The notes under the pieces are model-generated. The model was not told the DNA's origin. It worked only from the letters and a program-made list of their open reading frames with translations, and made no database searches. 64,000 nucleotides of DNA from Bin55 sp964572845 (lineage in GTDB: Bacteria; Pseudomonadota; Gammaproteobacteria; Pseudomonadales; Azotimanducaceae): NCBI GenBank assembly GCA_964572845.1, contig CAZNFX010000004.1, positions 1 through 64,000 of the forward strand, given 5' to 3'. The translations under genes and the position numbers were made by a program. Of this stretch, positions 9,660 to 18,983 are shown piece after piece. Within the stretch, counting starts at the first letter, position 1. Every line of letters begins with the position of its first letter.

Positions 9660-9862
9660 CAAAAAGCTGACGCAAAGGCTGTCGAGTGTGCAGCCAAACA
9701 TGGCATGGACTGGCTAATTGCCCTAGATTCCAAACTTTATGAAAAGTGGCCTATCCAGTCGATTCCCACGATTTTTTTGTCGATCGCCGAGGCATTCTGC
9801 GCTCTCTGAATGCTCGCACTTCTCTTGCGAAGATTGTGGAGAGGTTGGTGAAAGAACAATAG
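9660..9862 (+). pseudogene. Remnant of a redoxin (TlpA/AhpC-like) gene
   Basis: Frame 3 reads KHGMDWLIALDSKLYEKW, then PIQSIPTIFL, which is the classic redoxin segment ending in the cis-proline loop. It then runs out of frame in a run of seven T (9772-9778). Adding one T restores VDRRGILRSLNARTSLAK and IVERLVKEQ, ending with a TAG at 9860-9862, the expected C-terminus of a thioredoxin-fold protein. Upstream of about 9660 the frame is closed and the CxxC half is missing. It is therefore a 3' fragment with a one-base deletion. A different redoxin tail occurs at 14069-14500. Confidence 0.6.
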
Positions 9863-9983
9863 GTTCCGGTTCAATCGACCAGTTAGCTTGAGATAGGGAA
9901 CACAGGATTGGATTTGGTATTGCCGGTCCATAGTCCCGTATCGGCGCTGCGACAACTGGTCGTTGAACGCGTACCCCATTAAG

Positions 9984-11540
9984 CTACTTTGAGAATTTAG
10001 CCTCAAATTTCTGTTCAGAACGATAGGCAAGTTCTCCGTCAAGGTCCAGCAATCCCCTCCATCGTTTCTGTGCCGGCATGCAGTTTGATTCCGAATAGAC
10101 CTCTACGGTATACGACGGTGAGCTATCAAGCTGAATGGAGTCCATCTCGTAGATATCGTAGAACTCTCGGGACATCCCACGCAATCTAAGTCGCTTGATG
10201 CACTCCCGCCACTTGACAGCGTCCCACGGCTCGCCGGGTTTCCTGCTGCAAGCTTCCGTGTCGCCATATTGTCGATAGGCCACGAGAGTGTTGCCTCTAA
10301 ATCCCATGTAGCTCTCTGTTCCCATGTCGGCTATGGTTGCCCCTAAAGGAAGTACCGGAGAGAGTCTTGCGAGCTTTGCCTCTGGATTGCCAGCGGACGG
10401 ATAGCTGAAGATGGTTTCGCCGGTTTCCGTGTCGAGCACCTTGTAGTCGTAGCCCGACATTCCCAGCCACTTTCCATTCTGGGAAATGGATAGGTGACCT
10501 CCGTGATTACGAATCGGCAATCTCTTGCTCCAGATGTCCTGAGTTTCGTCGTTCGCAACGTCAATTCGTCGGCGAGTTACTTGCCAGACATCTCCAAATT
10601 CGCCCGGTTTCAAGTCGTCAGGTCGATCAACAAAGTACCCATTCTCGCTAGAGGTGAGCAGTGCACCCCAACTGCCCTCGACCTTAATGCGACGCGGACG
10701 GCCTTCACCTATGGGATAGAAGTAGTAGACTCCCTTTCCCATGGAGTCTTCCTGTGCAGAGTGAAAGACTATCTCCGAACCGTCGAGCGAATAGTTCACC
10801 CCATAGCCACTGAAATAGGCATTGACCGGAGTCAGCCTAGTATCCAAGTCGAACTCCACCTGAGTGCCTTGGTCGAGATTCCTCACTACTAGACGCGATG
10901 TACCTCCCGGAGCAGGCTCATGCACGAAGAACGACGATCCGTTGTCAGCTACACCGAATTCCCATGCCTTGTTCGTCTTGTACATGAGATGGTCGCCATG
11001 GAAGATGCGGATCGGTTCATCTGTATCGGGTTCTCTGAACACTCCCGAATTGAGTCGCAGCGCGCCGAACCCGAAAACCACTGAGCCGTTGTGCTGACGA
11101 CCAATCCTGATGTGGTTGGGCACGAAATCAAGACTTCCACTTGTTATTGTTCCCGTGTGGTCGAGTACGGCGAATGCCGATCCATCTTCGGTAGCGAGCA
11201 TAACGACAGCAATATCTCTTGCTGGTCCCTTGCCAGCACGCATACGACATTCGACGTTGAGAATGGTTTGTGCTGGGGTGAAGAGCGACGGATCGGTCGA
11301 CGCACTTGAGGCTAACTTCTCCCCGATTAGCAGAGCCGTTGGAATTCTGGTGGAGGATTCAGAATTCTCACGGCTGTCCTCGCCTGACCGTTCATCGACA
11401 CCTACGGTTAGTTCTCCCTCGAGATTCCGCGACAGGAACCAGCCAACGACGACGAGAAACAAGGCGAGCAAGATTACGCTCGCAAACAGCACAAATTGGC
11501 GTAGATCCAGATTTCTTGCTTTGCTACTGGGCTTATTCAT
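9984..11540 (-). CDS. Membrane-anchored protein with propeller-like body, unknown function
   Basis: A 518-residue protein with a short basic N-terminus and one strong membrane helix (about residues 16-38, LFASVILLALFLVVVGWFL). The rest is rich in beta-strand patterns such as LGMSGYDYKVLDTETGETIF and VDRPDDLKPGEFGDVWQV, suggestive of a beta-propeller facing the periplasm. No enzyme motif is visible and I do not recognise the family. It stands alone, with remnants on its 3' side and an empty stretch on its 5' side. Function is not assigned. Confidence 0.7.
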   Translation of the reverse strand: MNKPSSKARNLDLRQFVLFASVILLALFLVVVGWFLSRNLEGELTVGVDERSGEDSRENSESSTRIPTALLIGEKLASSASTDPSLFTPAQTILNVECRMRAGKGPARDIAVVMLATEDGSAFAVLDHTGTITSGSLDFVPNHIRIGRQHNGSVVFGFGALRLNSGVFREPDTDEPIRIFHGDHLMYKTNKAWEFGVADNGSSFFVHEPAPGGTSRLVVRNLDQGTQVEFDLDTRLTPVNAYFSGYGVNYSLDGSEIVFHSAQEDSMGKGVYYFYPIGEGRPRRIKVEGSWGALLTSSENGYFVDRPDDLKPGEFGDVWQVTRRRIDVANDETQDIWSKRLPIRNHGGHLSISQNGKWLGMSGYDYKVLDTETGETIFSYPSAGNPEAKLARLSPVLPLGATIADMGTESYMGFRGNTLVAYRQYGDTEACSRKPGEPWDAVKWRECIKRLRLRGMSREFYDIYEMDSIQLDSSPSYTVEVYSESNCMPAQKRWRGLLDLDGELAYRSEQKFEAKFSK

Positions 11541-11921
11541 GCGCAGATCACTTTACAGTCCAGGTGGACACCTGCTTCGGCACACGAATTGGTGATTGAG
11601 CATTATCCAAAGGTCTATGCACATGCCCTACCGAGTTTGGATCTATAGGATTGAAACCTGTCTGCATCGGGCTGATTTGCCAGGTTCGATCGGATGCTTT
11701 CAACGGACACTACGATCAACGACGACTTGAACTCCTTGCAATCAGACCTTCTCTCTCATTTAAAACTGAAATTGTGGATGGAGAAATACTTCCTGTCGCA
11801 ACTTCGCTCGAAATGAACAAGAAAATATGGCAACAGAGGTCGAATTTGGCGTCCGTCTAGCTTGTAGCCTTAGTGCTGACACGATGCGGCGGCAGTGAAC
11901 TTTCGACAGCCGAGCAGCAAT
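11541..11921. other. Gene-free interval
   Basis: This stretch lies between the start of the propeller-like gene and the end of the YIP1 gene. A plus-strand open frame of 69 codons (11651-11860) lacks a ribosome-binding site and any recognisable motif, so it is not called. Nothing else is seen. Confidence 0.4.
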
Positions 11922-12578
11922 CTATTGGGATAGAGCGGAAGGAAAGACCTCAACGCTATTCAATGGACCTAACGCCAGCAGGATTACCGGTATAGACGCT
12001 ACGAGCACGCAGGTCATCCAGTTTTTCTCTGTCCAGCTTCGAAGACCGATTGTCGCAATGACAAGTGTAGCAACTAGGGGAATGGGGACTAGGAAGACGT
12101 TGAGAGCCATCATTCCAAACCACCAAAAAAACGGGAATGCCTCAAGGTAATCGATCATGTCGACATCGGCAATCTTAAAAGCGGCTACCCCTGCGATCGC
12201 TCCCAACACCGCCGGAACTGCAGCCCAGCAAGAGAAGCCAAACCAATTTCGCCAACTGGCATCGACCTTTAGCACTTTACCTGCGACATAGTAGTAGCCA
12301 GCCCAACAAAACAAAACAAGCAGAACACAGCACACATTCCAAATCGCTAACAGTACGTTTCCAGTGAGATGGATACCAAAGTAGTAGGGAACAAATGGAA
12401 CCCACTCGGAGTCTTTCAATTCCCAAAGGATCGCTTTATCGAAATCAGTAAAGGCAATTGTGTAGCAAATGAACCCGACGATGAGAATCGACCATAGAGG
12501 CCATGCAAACGGGGTAGTCTCTCGAATCTCGCCAAAGACCTGGCGCGGCCAGACTAGGATCTTCCACAAATTACTCAA
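11922..12578 (-). CDS. YIP1-family membrane protein
   Basis: A 218-residue integral membrane protein with five or six hydrophobic segments. The start SNLWKILVWPRQVFGEIRET has the proline-plus-F.I pattern that opens bacterial YIP1 proteins. A central GFSCWAAVPAVLGAIAGVAA resembles the family's characteristic loop-helix. Function in bacteria is unknown. It stands alone as cargo with no operon partner. Confidence 0.65.
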   Translation of the reverse strand: MSNLWKILVWPRQVFGEIRETTPFAWPLWSILIVGFICYTIAFTDFDKAILWELKDSEWVPFVPYYFGIHLTGNVLLAIWNVCCVLLVLFCWAGYYYVAGKVLKVDASWRNWFGFSCWAAVPAVLGAIAGVAAFKIADVDMIDYLEAFPFFWWFGMMALNVFLVPIPLVATLVIATIGLRSWTEKNWMTCVLVASIPVILLALGPLNSVEVFPSALSQ

Positions 12579-13052
12579 AGAGACATCCTTTAAGCTCAGG
12601 CTCTTGTATGTGATTCCCTACCTAAATGATATGAGAGAACGTGGGATCCAATGCCGTCGACAATCTCTTTTTGCTTTGATCTATCGCGACCTAATGCCTG
12701 AGTGAGGTCAGTATGGAATCCCTGCGACTCTCTGGCCAATCACAGGGCGCACAGAATGCTGCAAGGTTAAGCAACATAAACCCTCCCGAACAAATGCTTA
12801 AGTTGGGAGACTATTCACGCCCCTCCATTTCGGCCAAGAGTGAAGCTGTACAGCTCTAATCGATCTATCGAGTGCGCGACAGGAATCTGCTCTATAGCAA
12901 GCGCTCTTCCTTCCTGGCATTACAACCGACAGACAAATCAACACACCGATTGATTGTTCGAAGCAATAAAACCACCGACACAGTAAGTCCTAAATTCAGT
13001 CGGCTTGGAAATGCGGCAAACCAATCGAATAGTCACTAGACTGTCGTGAGAA
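12579..13052. other. Gene-free interval
   Basis: No coding frame with support was found in these 474 bases. They would contain the promoter of the YIP1 gene. No repeat or hairpin of note was seen. Confidence 0.4.
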
Positions 13053-13517
13053 CTACGCCTGTACTTTGTCGTTGGGCTGTTCGTCAGGTTCTTCCCTGAC
13101 CTTCTCTTCAGTTGCCTCGTCTAAGGGCTCTTCTCCTTTGAGTTTGGCTGAAAAGAATAATTTGCCTCGGACATCATCGCCATGGCCGATGGTTAGGGTA
13201 CCCGTCAACTTGCCATTCTTGACTGTTCCCGAATAGGTAGACAAATAGTCGCGTTTCGAAGTCTTCCTAATGACCGAAAAGGAAAAATCGCTTCCGTCTA
13301 CTTCAACGTTCGTTCCTTCATGGTCGCCCATCTGAGAGCTCACCCTGGCAGAATAATTGCCTTGGTCGTCTACAGCGAATGTCAGTGTAAGATCGCTTGC
13401 GCGGCGATCGGCTTCCTTTCCTTCATATTCCAACTCGTAAGTGCCGGCAATATTCGCTAGAACTGTAGCGGATGCAAGTAGAGCGATCAACACTCCGGTA
13501 CATCTAATCCCACGCAT
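13053..13517 (-). CDS. Small secreted protein, unknown function (signal-sharing copy A)
   Basis: A 154-residue exported protein. It has a signal peptide, MRGIRCTGVLIALLASATVL, followed by a compact beta-rich domain (ANIAGTYELEYEGKEADRRA, and later SGTVKNGKLTGTLTIGHGDD) resembling small periplasmic or extracellular barrel-like domains, with an acidic tail. The signal peptide and about 240 bases upstream are closely similar to those of the EF-hand protein at 14689-15420, although the mature domains are unrelated. This suggests that a shared expression and export cassette was copied and given different cargo. No enzyme motif is seen. Confidence 0.7.
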   Translation of the reverse strand: MRGIRCTGVLIALLASATVLANIAGTYELEYEGKEADRRASDLTLTFAVDDQGNYSARVSSQMGDHEGTNVEVDGSDFSFSVIRKTSKRDYLSTYSGTVKNGKLTGTLTIGHGDDVRGKLFFSAKLKGEEPLDEATEEKVREEPDEQPNDKVQA

Positions 13518-13760
13518 TTGACTCTCCCTTCGTCTTCATCGGTGATGGTCTGGCTGAACCTTGAGTAGTGAAGCGAGTGCTCCACTACATGGTCTCAAAA
13601 AATTTTCACGTTTTAGGCAAATCGTGTTGGCAAGCATGACTGCGATGAGCGAACGCAATTTCACAAAGCGCCTTGTACCGCAAACCACTGAATTCCAAGG
13701 TTCTTGTTGTTGTACGAATTAGTTAGCAATAATCGTGCCACCACGTAGCCGTTTCCAAGT
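13518..13760. repeat. Duplicated upstream region, copy A
   Basis: These bases precede the secreted protein gene and are recognisably similar to 15421-15680. Shared landmarks include CATCTAATCCCACGCATTT at the gene start, GGTGATGGTCT and a distal TCGTGCCAC. It probably carries the promoter. The rest up to the redoxin-tail gene at 14069 shows no coding sequence with support. Confidence 0.6.
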
Positions 13761-14068
13761 AATGTCAATATGCTCATGTACTTTCGTCGTTCAGATGAAT
13801 CCAGGAAACGAGGCGACTTGGTGCGCAACTGGCGACGAACAGAATGGCTGTCCCACTAGTTTCGAAAAGTCCAAAAGAATGCATAAGTAGAGAGATGAAA
13901 GCACACTTTCGTTGAGCTCGTTTCCATTTGCCAACGGTGGCGACGCCATACGTTGCCAAAAAGCTCGCAGAATGGCCTGTAAAGCTAGTTTGTGGTGTGA
14001 TTTTCACCAAGCACAAATAGCAACATGCGCTAAAGTTCCATGCAGTACTTAGCGGGTTCTGTATTTCG

Positions 14069-14500
14069 ATGAGGAACTCTTGCTCATTTGCCGGATTGAT
14101 CTATATCTCATTGTTCCTTGTGGCGTCGGACCTTTCCGCATCCGAGATTAGCTCTACAACTGGGTCGAAAGTTGCCGTTGAGAATGTGGAGGATAAGACC
14201 ACTAAGCTCAGCGAATCGCCACATGAGGATTGCAAGCATGTTGTCTTAGAACGTACCAATTCAGAGTCCGACGAACGACCACGGGCCTCGGTCATGTACG
14301 AATTGCCATGGGTCAACCTCCACGAAGCCAAGGAAACTCTTGGTTCTGCCACTATATCTTATGGAGTTGACGAAATTCCGAAGAACTACTTGATAGACGA
14401 TCTCGGCTGCATCCTACAGAGGAACCTCGAACCAAATCAGTTAGCGAACACTGTCGCTGCAAGTCATGGCAACAATCCCGTCAAAAACGCCGTTGACTAG
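14069..14500 (+). CDS. Secreted protein ending in a truncated redoxin domain
   Basis: A 143-residue product with a signal peptide (about residues 1-24, ending SDLSASE), a polar linker, and a C-terminal half that reads like the end of a TlpA-type redoxin: YGVDEIPKNYLIDDLGC (cis-proline and LID strand), then ILQRNLEPNQLANTVA. The CxxC catalytic half is absent and the piece before it (WVNLHEAKETLGS) is short, so it cannot act as a normal disulfide reductase. It may be a deletion derivative that joined a signal peptide to the tail, or a decaying gene. The frame is intact, so it could still be expressed. Confidence 0.5.
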   Translation: MRNSCSFAGLIYISLFLVASDLSASEISSTTGSKVAVENVEDKTTKLSESPHEDCKHVVLERTNSESDERPRASVMYELPWVNLHEAKETLGSATISYGVDEIPKNYLIDDLGCILQRNLEPNQLANTVAASHGNNPVKNAVD

Positions 14501-14688
14501 TCCTTCTGACGTACACGGCGTATCTGTCAAACTGCATATTGACGTGTTCTACGAGAAATGTCGGATGTACCTTGTACTCGCGTTGTTGTCAAAACGTAAG
14601 CCTCTCACGCGCAGTCTTGGATGAAGTCTAGATCAACGGGAGTCTCGTCCGAGAAATAACCAAGCTAGGATCAAGCAACTAGCCGACG

Positions 14689-15420
14689 TTAGTTGCCGGT
14701 CGGTTCTTGTCCCGTAGCCTTACGAGGTAGAAGAGTATCCAAGTCTAGCTGCAAATTATTTTCCTCATCCACTCCCGCAAATTCCTTAAGCTCTTGGGCA
14801 AACAATCCAACTTGCTCAATTTTCTCATGTACGGATTGATTTGCATTCATTAGCTCTGCATGAGTGACTTTACCGTCGTCGTCTAAATCGATAAACTCGA
14901 TGCTCGCTTCTAACCTCGCAATGCGTTCCTCTCTTGAAAGGTCTTCTGATCCGGGCGGTATACCCTCTTCATATAGTCCAGCTAATTCCTCAGGTGATAA
15001 CGCACCATCGTGATTCGCATCGTACTTTGCAATATGACGTTGAAACTCGACGGCCGCCGATTCCACCTGCTCACCAAGTGCCGACTTCTCAATTGCGTTC
15101 TCAAGTAATGCTCCTGTCACACCTGCGAGAGCTTTCAACAACGCGGTTTGGGCATCATGTTTACGATCAACAGGTTCATCTGACTCTGTCTTTCCATCAC
15201 GACTCTTCGTTTCGACACTATCGGTCAATTCGTTCGCGGATTTGGTCGACTCCTTAGTATTGCCTGCGTCGTTTACGGCAAGCGTAAGCGCAGAATCGTT
15301 TGCGCCGTGGCTGTCTTCCATTCCTTCGTGTGCCAACTCGCTCGTGTCTGTAATATTCGCCAGAGCTGTAACAGATGCAAGTAGAGCGATCAATACCCCT
15401 GTAAATCTAATCCCACGCAT
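14689..15420 (-). CDS. Secreted EF-hand calcium-binding protein (signal-sharing copy B)
   Basis: A 243-residue exported protein. The signal peptide MRGIRFTGVLIALLASVTAL is nearly the same as in the gene at 13053-13517. An acidic, lysine-rich linker leads to two EF-hand loops, DANHDGALSPEEL (about residues 133-145) and DLDDDGKVTHAEL (about 177-189), both with the D.D.DG....E spacing needed for calcium. It probably binds calcium in the periplasm or outside the cell; the partner is unknown. Its upstream region matches that of copy A. Confidence 0.8.
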   Translation of the reverse strand: MRGIRFTGVLIALLASVTALANITDTSELAHEGMEDSHGANDSALTLAVNDAGNTKESTKSANELTDSVETKSRDGKTESDEPVDRKHDAQTALLKALAGVTGALLENAIEKSALGEQVESAAVEFQRHIAKYDANHDGALSPEELAGLYEEGIPPGSEDLSREERIARLEASIEFIDLDDDGKVTHAELMNANQSVHEKIEQVGLFAQELKEFAGVDEENNLQLDLDTLLPRKATGQEPTGN

Positions 15421-15680
15421 TTAACTCTCCTTACGTATTTCTTGGTGATGGTCTCAAGGGACTCTGAGTCGTAAAGCGACGTTTTCGACTACGAGGCCTC
15501 AAATAACTTGCACTCTCTTGGACAATAGCGTCCGCAATCACGACTGTAATGAGAGAAACGTATTGGCAACGAGCACGTCAGTCATCTGTTCGCGGAGTCC
15601 CAAAAACTGTTGTAGTTGTAAGGTTTAGCATGCAATATTCGTGCCACAAGATAAGCATTGGTATTCCAATTTCCTCCGTT
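15421..15680. repeat. Duplicated upstream region, copy B
   Basis: This is the counterpart of 13518-13760, upstream of the EF-hand gene. The similarity is diverged and interrupted by small indels but is clear around TTGGTGATGGTCTC and the distal TCGTGCCACAAGATAAGC. It presumably contains the promoter. Confidence 0.6.
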
Positions 15681-16099
15681 AGTCCAGTTCATTCCGCCTA
15701 GAATCAGAGTCGACGACTTCTAACTAATCCTTTGGGGCTACTTCAATTCCTTTGTGTATGAGAAAGCAACAGTCCATGCGTAAACACCGTTGATATTGTT
15801 CAACGAATGCCACGCTGTAGCTATGTGTCCAATATTGGCCGTGCGGCGGGCGCCCTTTTCGCTGCATCAATCTACCCGATGCTGACAGCAGAACAATCCA
15901 GCCGTGTAAGTCTTGAATGCTCGGATGGAGTGATTGTTACCTCCGCATTTTTGGTTAGAGGAAAGATGTTGTGCAGAGATTGGGCTCGAACTCGCCAGTG
16001 GACGGCGCTTAACTCGAGACGATTAGGTGTGTGTCGTAACTAAGTCGATGCCTTCGCAATCTAGTACTAGTGGGGACAACTACATACTTGGGGTGCTCG
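15681..16099. other. Gene-free interval
   Basis: A 78-codon plus-strand frame (15807-16043) has a weakly hydrophobic middle but no signal-peptide shape, no clear ribosome-binding site and no recognised motif, so it is not called. Nothing else is seen before the broken WDP-repeat gene. Confidence 0.4.
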
Positions 16100-17985
16100 A
16101 TGTTTTCTGCAAACACCAAAGGTCATTCGAACGGTCAATTCCCTTGGCGTCGAGTCACTCAACTTGTTGAATCTCTGAAGAGGCCTTAATCGGGGAGCGT
16201 GGCTTTGTCCCTGCTTGTATTGGGTCTGTGTGCTTGTGATCGAGGTGTCCAAGGCGAAGGAGAGTTCGTCTCCAAAACAGAACATGATCCAATATCGAGT
16301 GTTTCCAGGTCAAGTGAGAACACGACCAGCCTAAGCACATTGATAAGTAGCCTCAAAATCGATGGAGACATTCACGATTTCGCTCAAGTCACAAATGGTT
16401 TTCTGCGTAACACCGCACTTCACTTGCGACTTGTACAGTCTGATGAGAACGAATTGATCGGGTTGCTTACGCAGGCGACCGAAATCTCTCGCAGTAACGT
16501 TCGCCACGAAATAAGCCACTTAATCGTGCATCGCATGTCCACGCTTGACCCAAAGGTTGCACTGCGACAGGTTGAGAAGCTTCAGCTGGACGATCGCTCA
16601 GCCTTAATCTCATTGATTTTTGGAGAATGGTCACACGGCGATTTGGATGCCGCCATTGATCATGCGCAATCCCTTGATGCTAGAGACAAGTTGAGCGCAT
16701 TGAATGGCATTTTGAGGTCAAGAGACGACCTCCTAGACGATCAACAGCGTGCCATCGCCGCTCGACTGGGAATCAAACACTTCTCCATGGACATGCTCGC
16801 TCGATTCATCGAACGGGAATTCGAAGATTCTCCAGATCTAGCATGGTACGAACTTGCGAACGATTCCCAATCGGACCTATCGCAAGTGGGTGCACTCATC
16901 GGAGTCGCAGAAGATTGGATACAAAGAGACGGGCTGAATGCAATTGAACAGATCTACTCCTCGATTACGGACTGGGCGATTCTGATGCCGGTACTTTCCT
17001 CTGCACTTCACAATTCGACGCTTGCAGATCCTCGAAAAACATTCGAAAATGCCTTGCAATTGGACTTTGACACAGGCCATTTCCTCGTATCATCGATAGT
17101 GCAATCTTGGGCAACGGCTGACCCTCATGCGGCACTTGAGGCTGTCTCCCTAGTAGAGTCCAGCGCTCTTCAAACACAGTTGCAGGATTCCATCGTCAGG
17201 ACCTGGGGTAATAAGGACCCCGATGGTCTGCTTGGTGTCATAGATTTCCTACCTGCGAGCCTGCAATCATCCGCACGAGAACACGCCATTGTTTCAATAT
17301 CCCGCTCGAATCCTGCATCCGCGGCTCGGTTATTGACCGATCTGACTGTCGGAAACAAGAAGCGCTCCATAGCCCATGCGATTGCAAGGAATTGGTCAGA
17401 TCAAGATGCCCAATCCGCGCTTGATTGGGTCCTAACTAATCCCCATGTAGCTGATTTGCAACAGGAATTGCTAGGCGTTGTGTTGGGCAATCTGGTCAAG
17501 CAAGATCCGAATCTAGCAATGGACATCGCTTTAAAACGGCCGATTGTTGGCGATGAAAGCGGGTTGGAAGCGACTGTGGTCAGCTATCTAGCCGCCAGTG
17601 ATCCGCAACTAGCGGCACAGATGCTGACGAAAGTACGAGACGGATCTACGAAGGCTGCTGCCTATACTTCGGTTGGCTCTCACTTAATTCGCGGCGGCAA
17701 TGCGGATCGAGCCGTTTCGCTTGCCGAGAAAATGTCCCCTACAGAGCAAACGAGCTACTTTAGCTCAATAGTGCACACTTGGGCTCTGGCCGAACCTGAT
17801 GATGTGTTTGAAAGATTGTCTAGTCTGCCCTTTCTGAGGTAAAGTCACGAGCAGCTTCAGCCCTCATTGCAGTCAACCAGTTCCGAAAAGCACTGACAGA
17901 TGATCAGATCGAAACAGCGCGAGAATTGTTGACTGACGAAGATCGTCAGAACTTGGAGAGGAACTCAGGAATCGTCGAGTATTGA
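16100..17985 (+). pseudogene. WDP-repeat protein, paralogue 2, broken at both ends
   Basis: The intact central frame (16199-17842) carries the WDP-repeat body, for example WSDQDAQSALDWVLTNP. An ATG at 16100 in the same frame opens MFSANTKGHSNG, which resembles the start of paralogue 1 (MCSNDKTHSN), but an in-frame TAA at 16187-16189 interrupts it. At the 3' end the frame stops at 17840-17842. Shifting at the CCCTTTC run near 17828-17834 restores SEVKSRAASALIAVNQF and RKALTDDQIETARELL, matching the C-terminal cap of the paralogues, and runs to a TGA at 17983-17985. An internal GTG at 16199 or TTG at 16205, after GGGGAG, could still give a shortened product with a lipobox-like LGLCAC. Two lesions argue for decay, or for sequencing errors. 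Confidence 0.7.
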
Positions 17986-18134
17986 GCGCTTAGAGAGCCG
18001 AACTTTGTCCATTCTTTCGATTCAAGAGTGAAGGTCGCTTGCATTCTTCACTCGGCATCTAGTCATTTGCAAGTGGGTATTGCGTAATCAAGAATTGGGC
18101 AGTGAACCTGACAATTCAGGGGTTACATTGAGCA

Positions 18135-18671
18135 CTAATCACTCGCATCCATGTCTGCTTTTAGTGAAGCTACCGGGTCGGCGTCACTCGCTAGTCCATC
18201 TACCGAGTGTGCAAAGACAATGCCGTCCTTTTGCAACAGGAACCCGTCTACTCTTAGGTAGCCGCCTGAACCCGCGGAACGTTGCACGACCAAAACATCC
18301 ATAGTCTTATCTTCGTTTAAGTCGTCAAAAAGTACTTGCTCCAAACTACCATCGCGCATGCGTACTTCGCCACCTACATAGTTGTCAAAAGGCCACTCTG
18401 GGTCGAATGGAACATATAGACGGAGCGCATAGCTACCAATGCTCGCAGGTTCTCGAGGTCCTTCACTAGCCGTTATCCTCCAATCCGTACCAGGTACCGA
18501 CACTGCGATTGTCCTTACGGAGGAGAATCGTTCATCGTCTTCTTTCGAAGTATTGTTCTTTTGGCCAACAACGCCTACGGGGACCACCAATACGGCGCAA
18601 ACGACAACTAAGGCGCAAGATCCGACGAAAGGCATGGACTGTTTAGCTGCACTCATTGGGAACATCTCCAT
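18135..18671 (-). CDS. PliI-like periplasmic lysozyme inhibitor
   Basis: A 178-residue exported protein with a signal segment (about residues 15-36). The mature domain contains SIGSYALRLYVPFD, VRMRDGSLEQVLFDDLNEDK, VLVVQRSAGSGGYLRVDGFL and a tail with VDGLASDADPVASL. This succession is how I recall the PliI family, inhibitors of invertebrate-type lysozyme. The role would be protection from host or environmental lysozyme in the periplasm. The start could be the second methionine (residue 3) or the sixth (residue 6). It is separated from traC by a possible phosphorylase remnant. Alternative: another beta-sandwich protein of the same general type. Confidence 0.6.
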   Translation of the reverse strand: MEMFPMSAAKQSMPFVGSCALVVVCAVLVVPVGVVGQKNNTSKEDDERFSSVRTIAVSVPGTDWRITASEGPREPASIGSYALRLYVPFDPEWPFDNYVGGEVRMRDGSLEQVLFDDLNEDKTMDVLVVQRSAGSGGYLRVDGFLLQKDGIVFAHSVDGLASDADPVASLKADMDASD

Positions 18672-18983
18672 TCATTGGACAGGTAGGTAGGCATAGTTTA
18701 AATGCCAGCTCAAGCGTTGCAGTTTTTGACAACATTTGTCGTCTCCCGTTGGTATGCGACATCAACTTTCCAATCGGAGAAGTAATCTGCGTCTGACTTG
18801 ACCAATGAGATGGATCGAAGAGCTTCCTGCGCCTATTTGCCCTGTCTACTAGCGAATTAGTTGGATCGGCGATATGGTCGGTGAATGCTGCTACGGCGCA
18901 AATGACCGCGTTGGGCTTTAGAAACGCTTTTGCGTACCCATTGCACTCCATTCCCACGATAGGCATCTCGTCGGTTCGAAGCC
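18672..18983 (-). pseudogene. Possible nucleoside-phosphorylase-like C-terminal remnant
   Basis: Directly downstream of the traC stop, one minus frame reads TDEMPIVGMECNGYAKAF and NAVICAVAAFTDHIADP. This resembles the PNP/UDP phosphorylase signature (VGMEMEGYG..., then a strand and SDFAD) found in nucleosidases and effector-associated phosphorylase domains. The N-terminal half is missing and what follows is not convincing, so it would be a 3' scrap. The frame technically remains open to 18643. Similarity is judged by eye only. Confidence 0.3.

Noticed and set aside
9737..10042. 101-codon minus-strand frame
   Set aside because: It overlaps the redoxin remnant and the end of the propeller-like gene and shows no protein-like pattern.
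15807..16043. 78-codon plus-strand frame
   Set aside because: No ribosome-binding site, no clear signal peptide and no similarity to any family I know.
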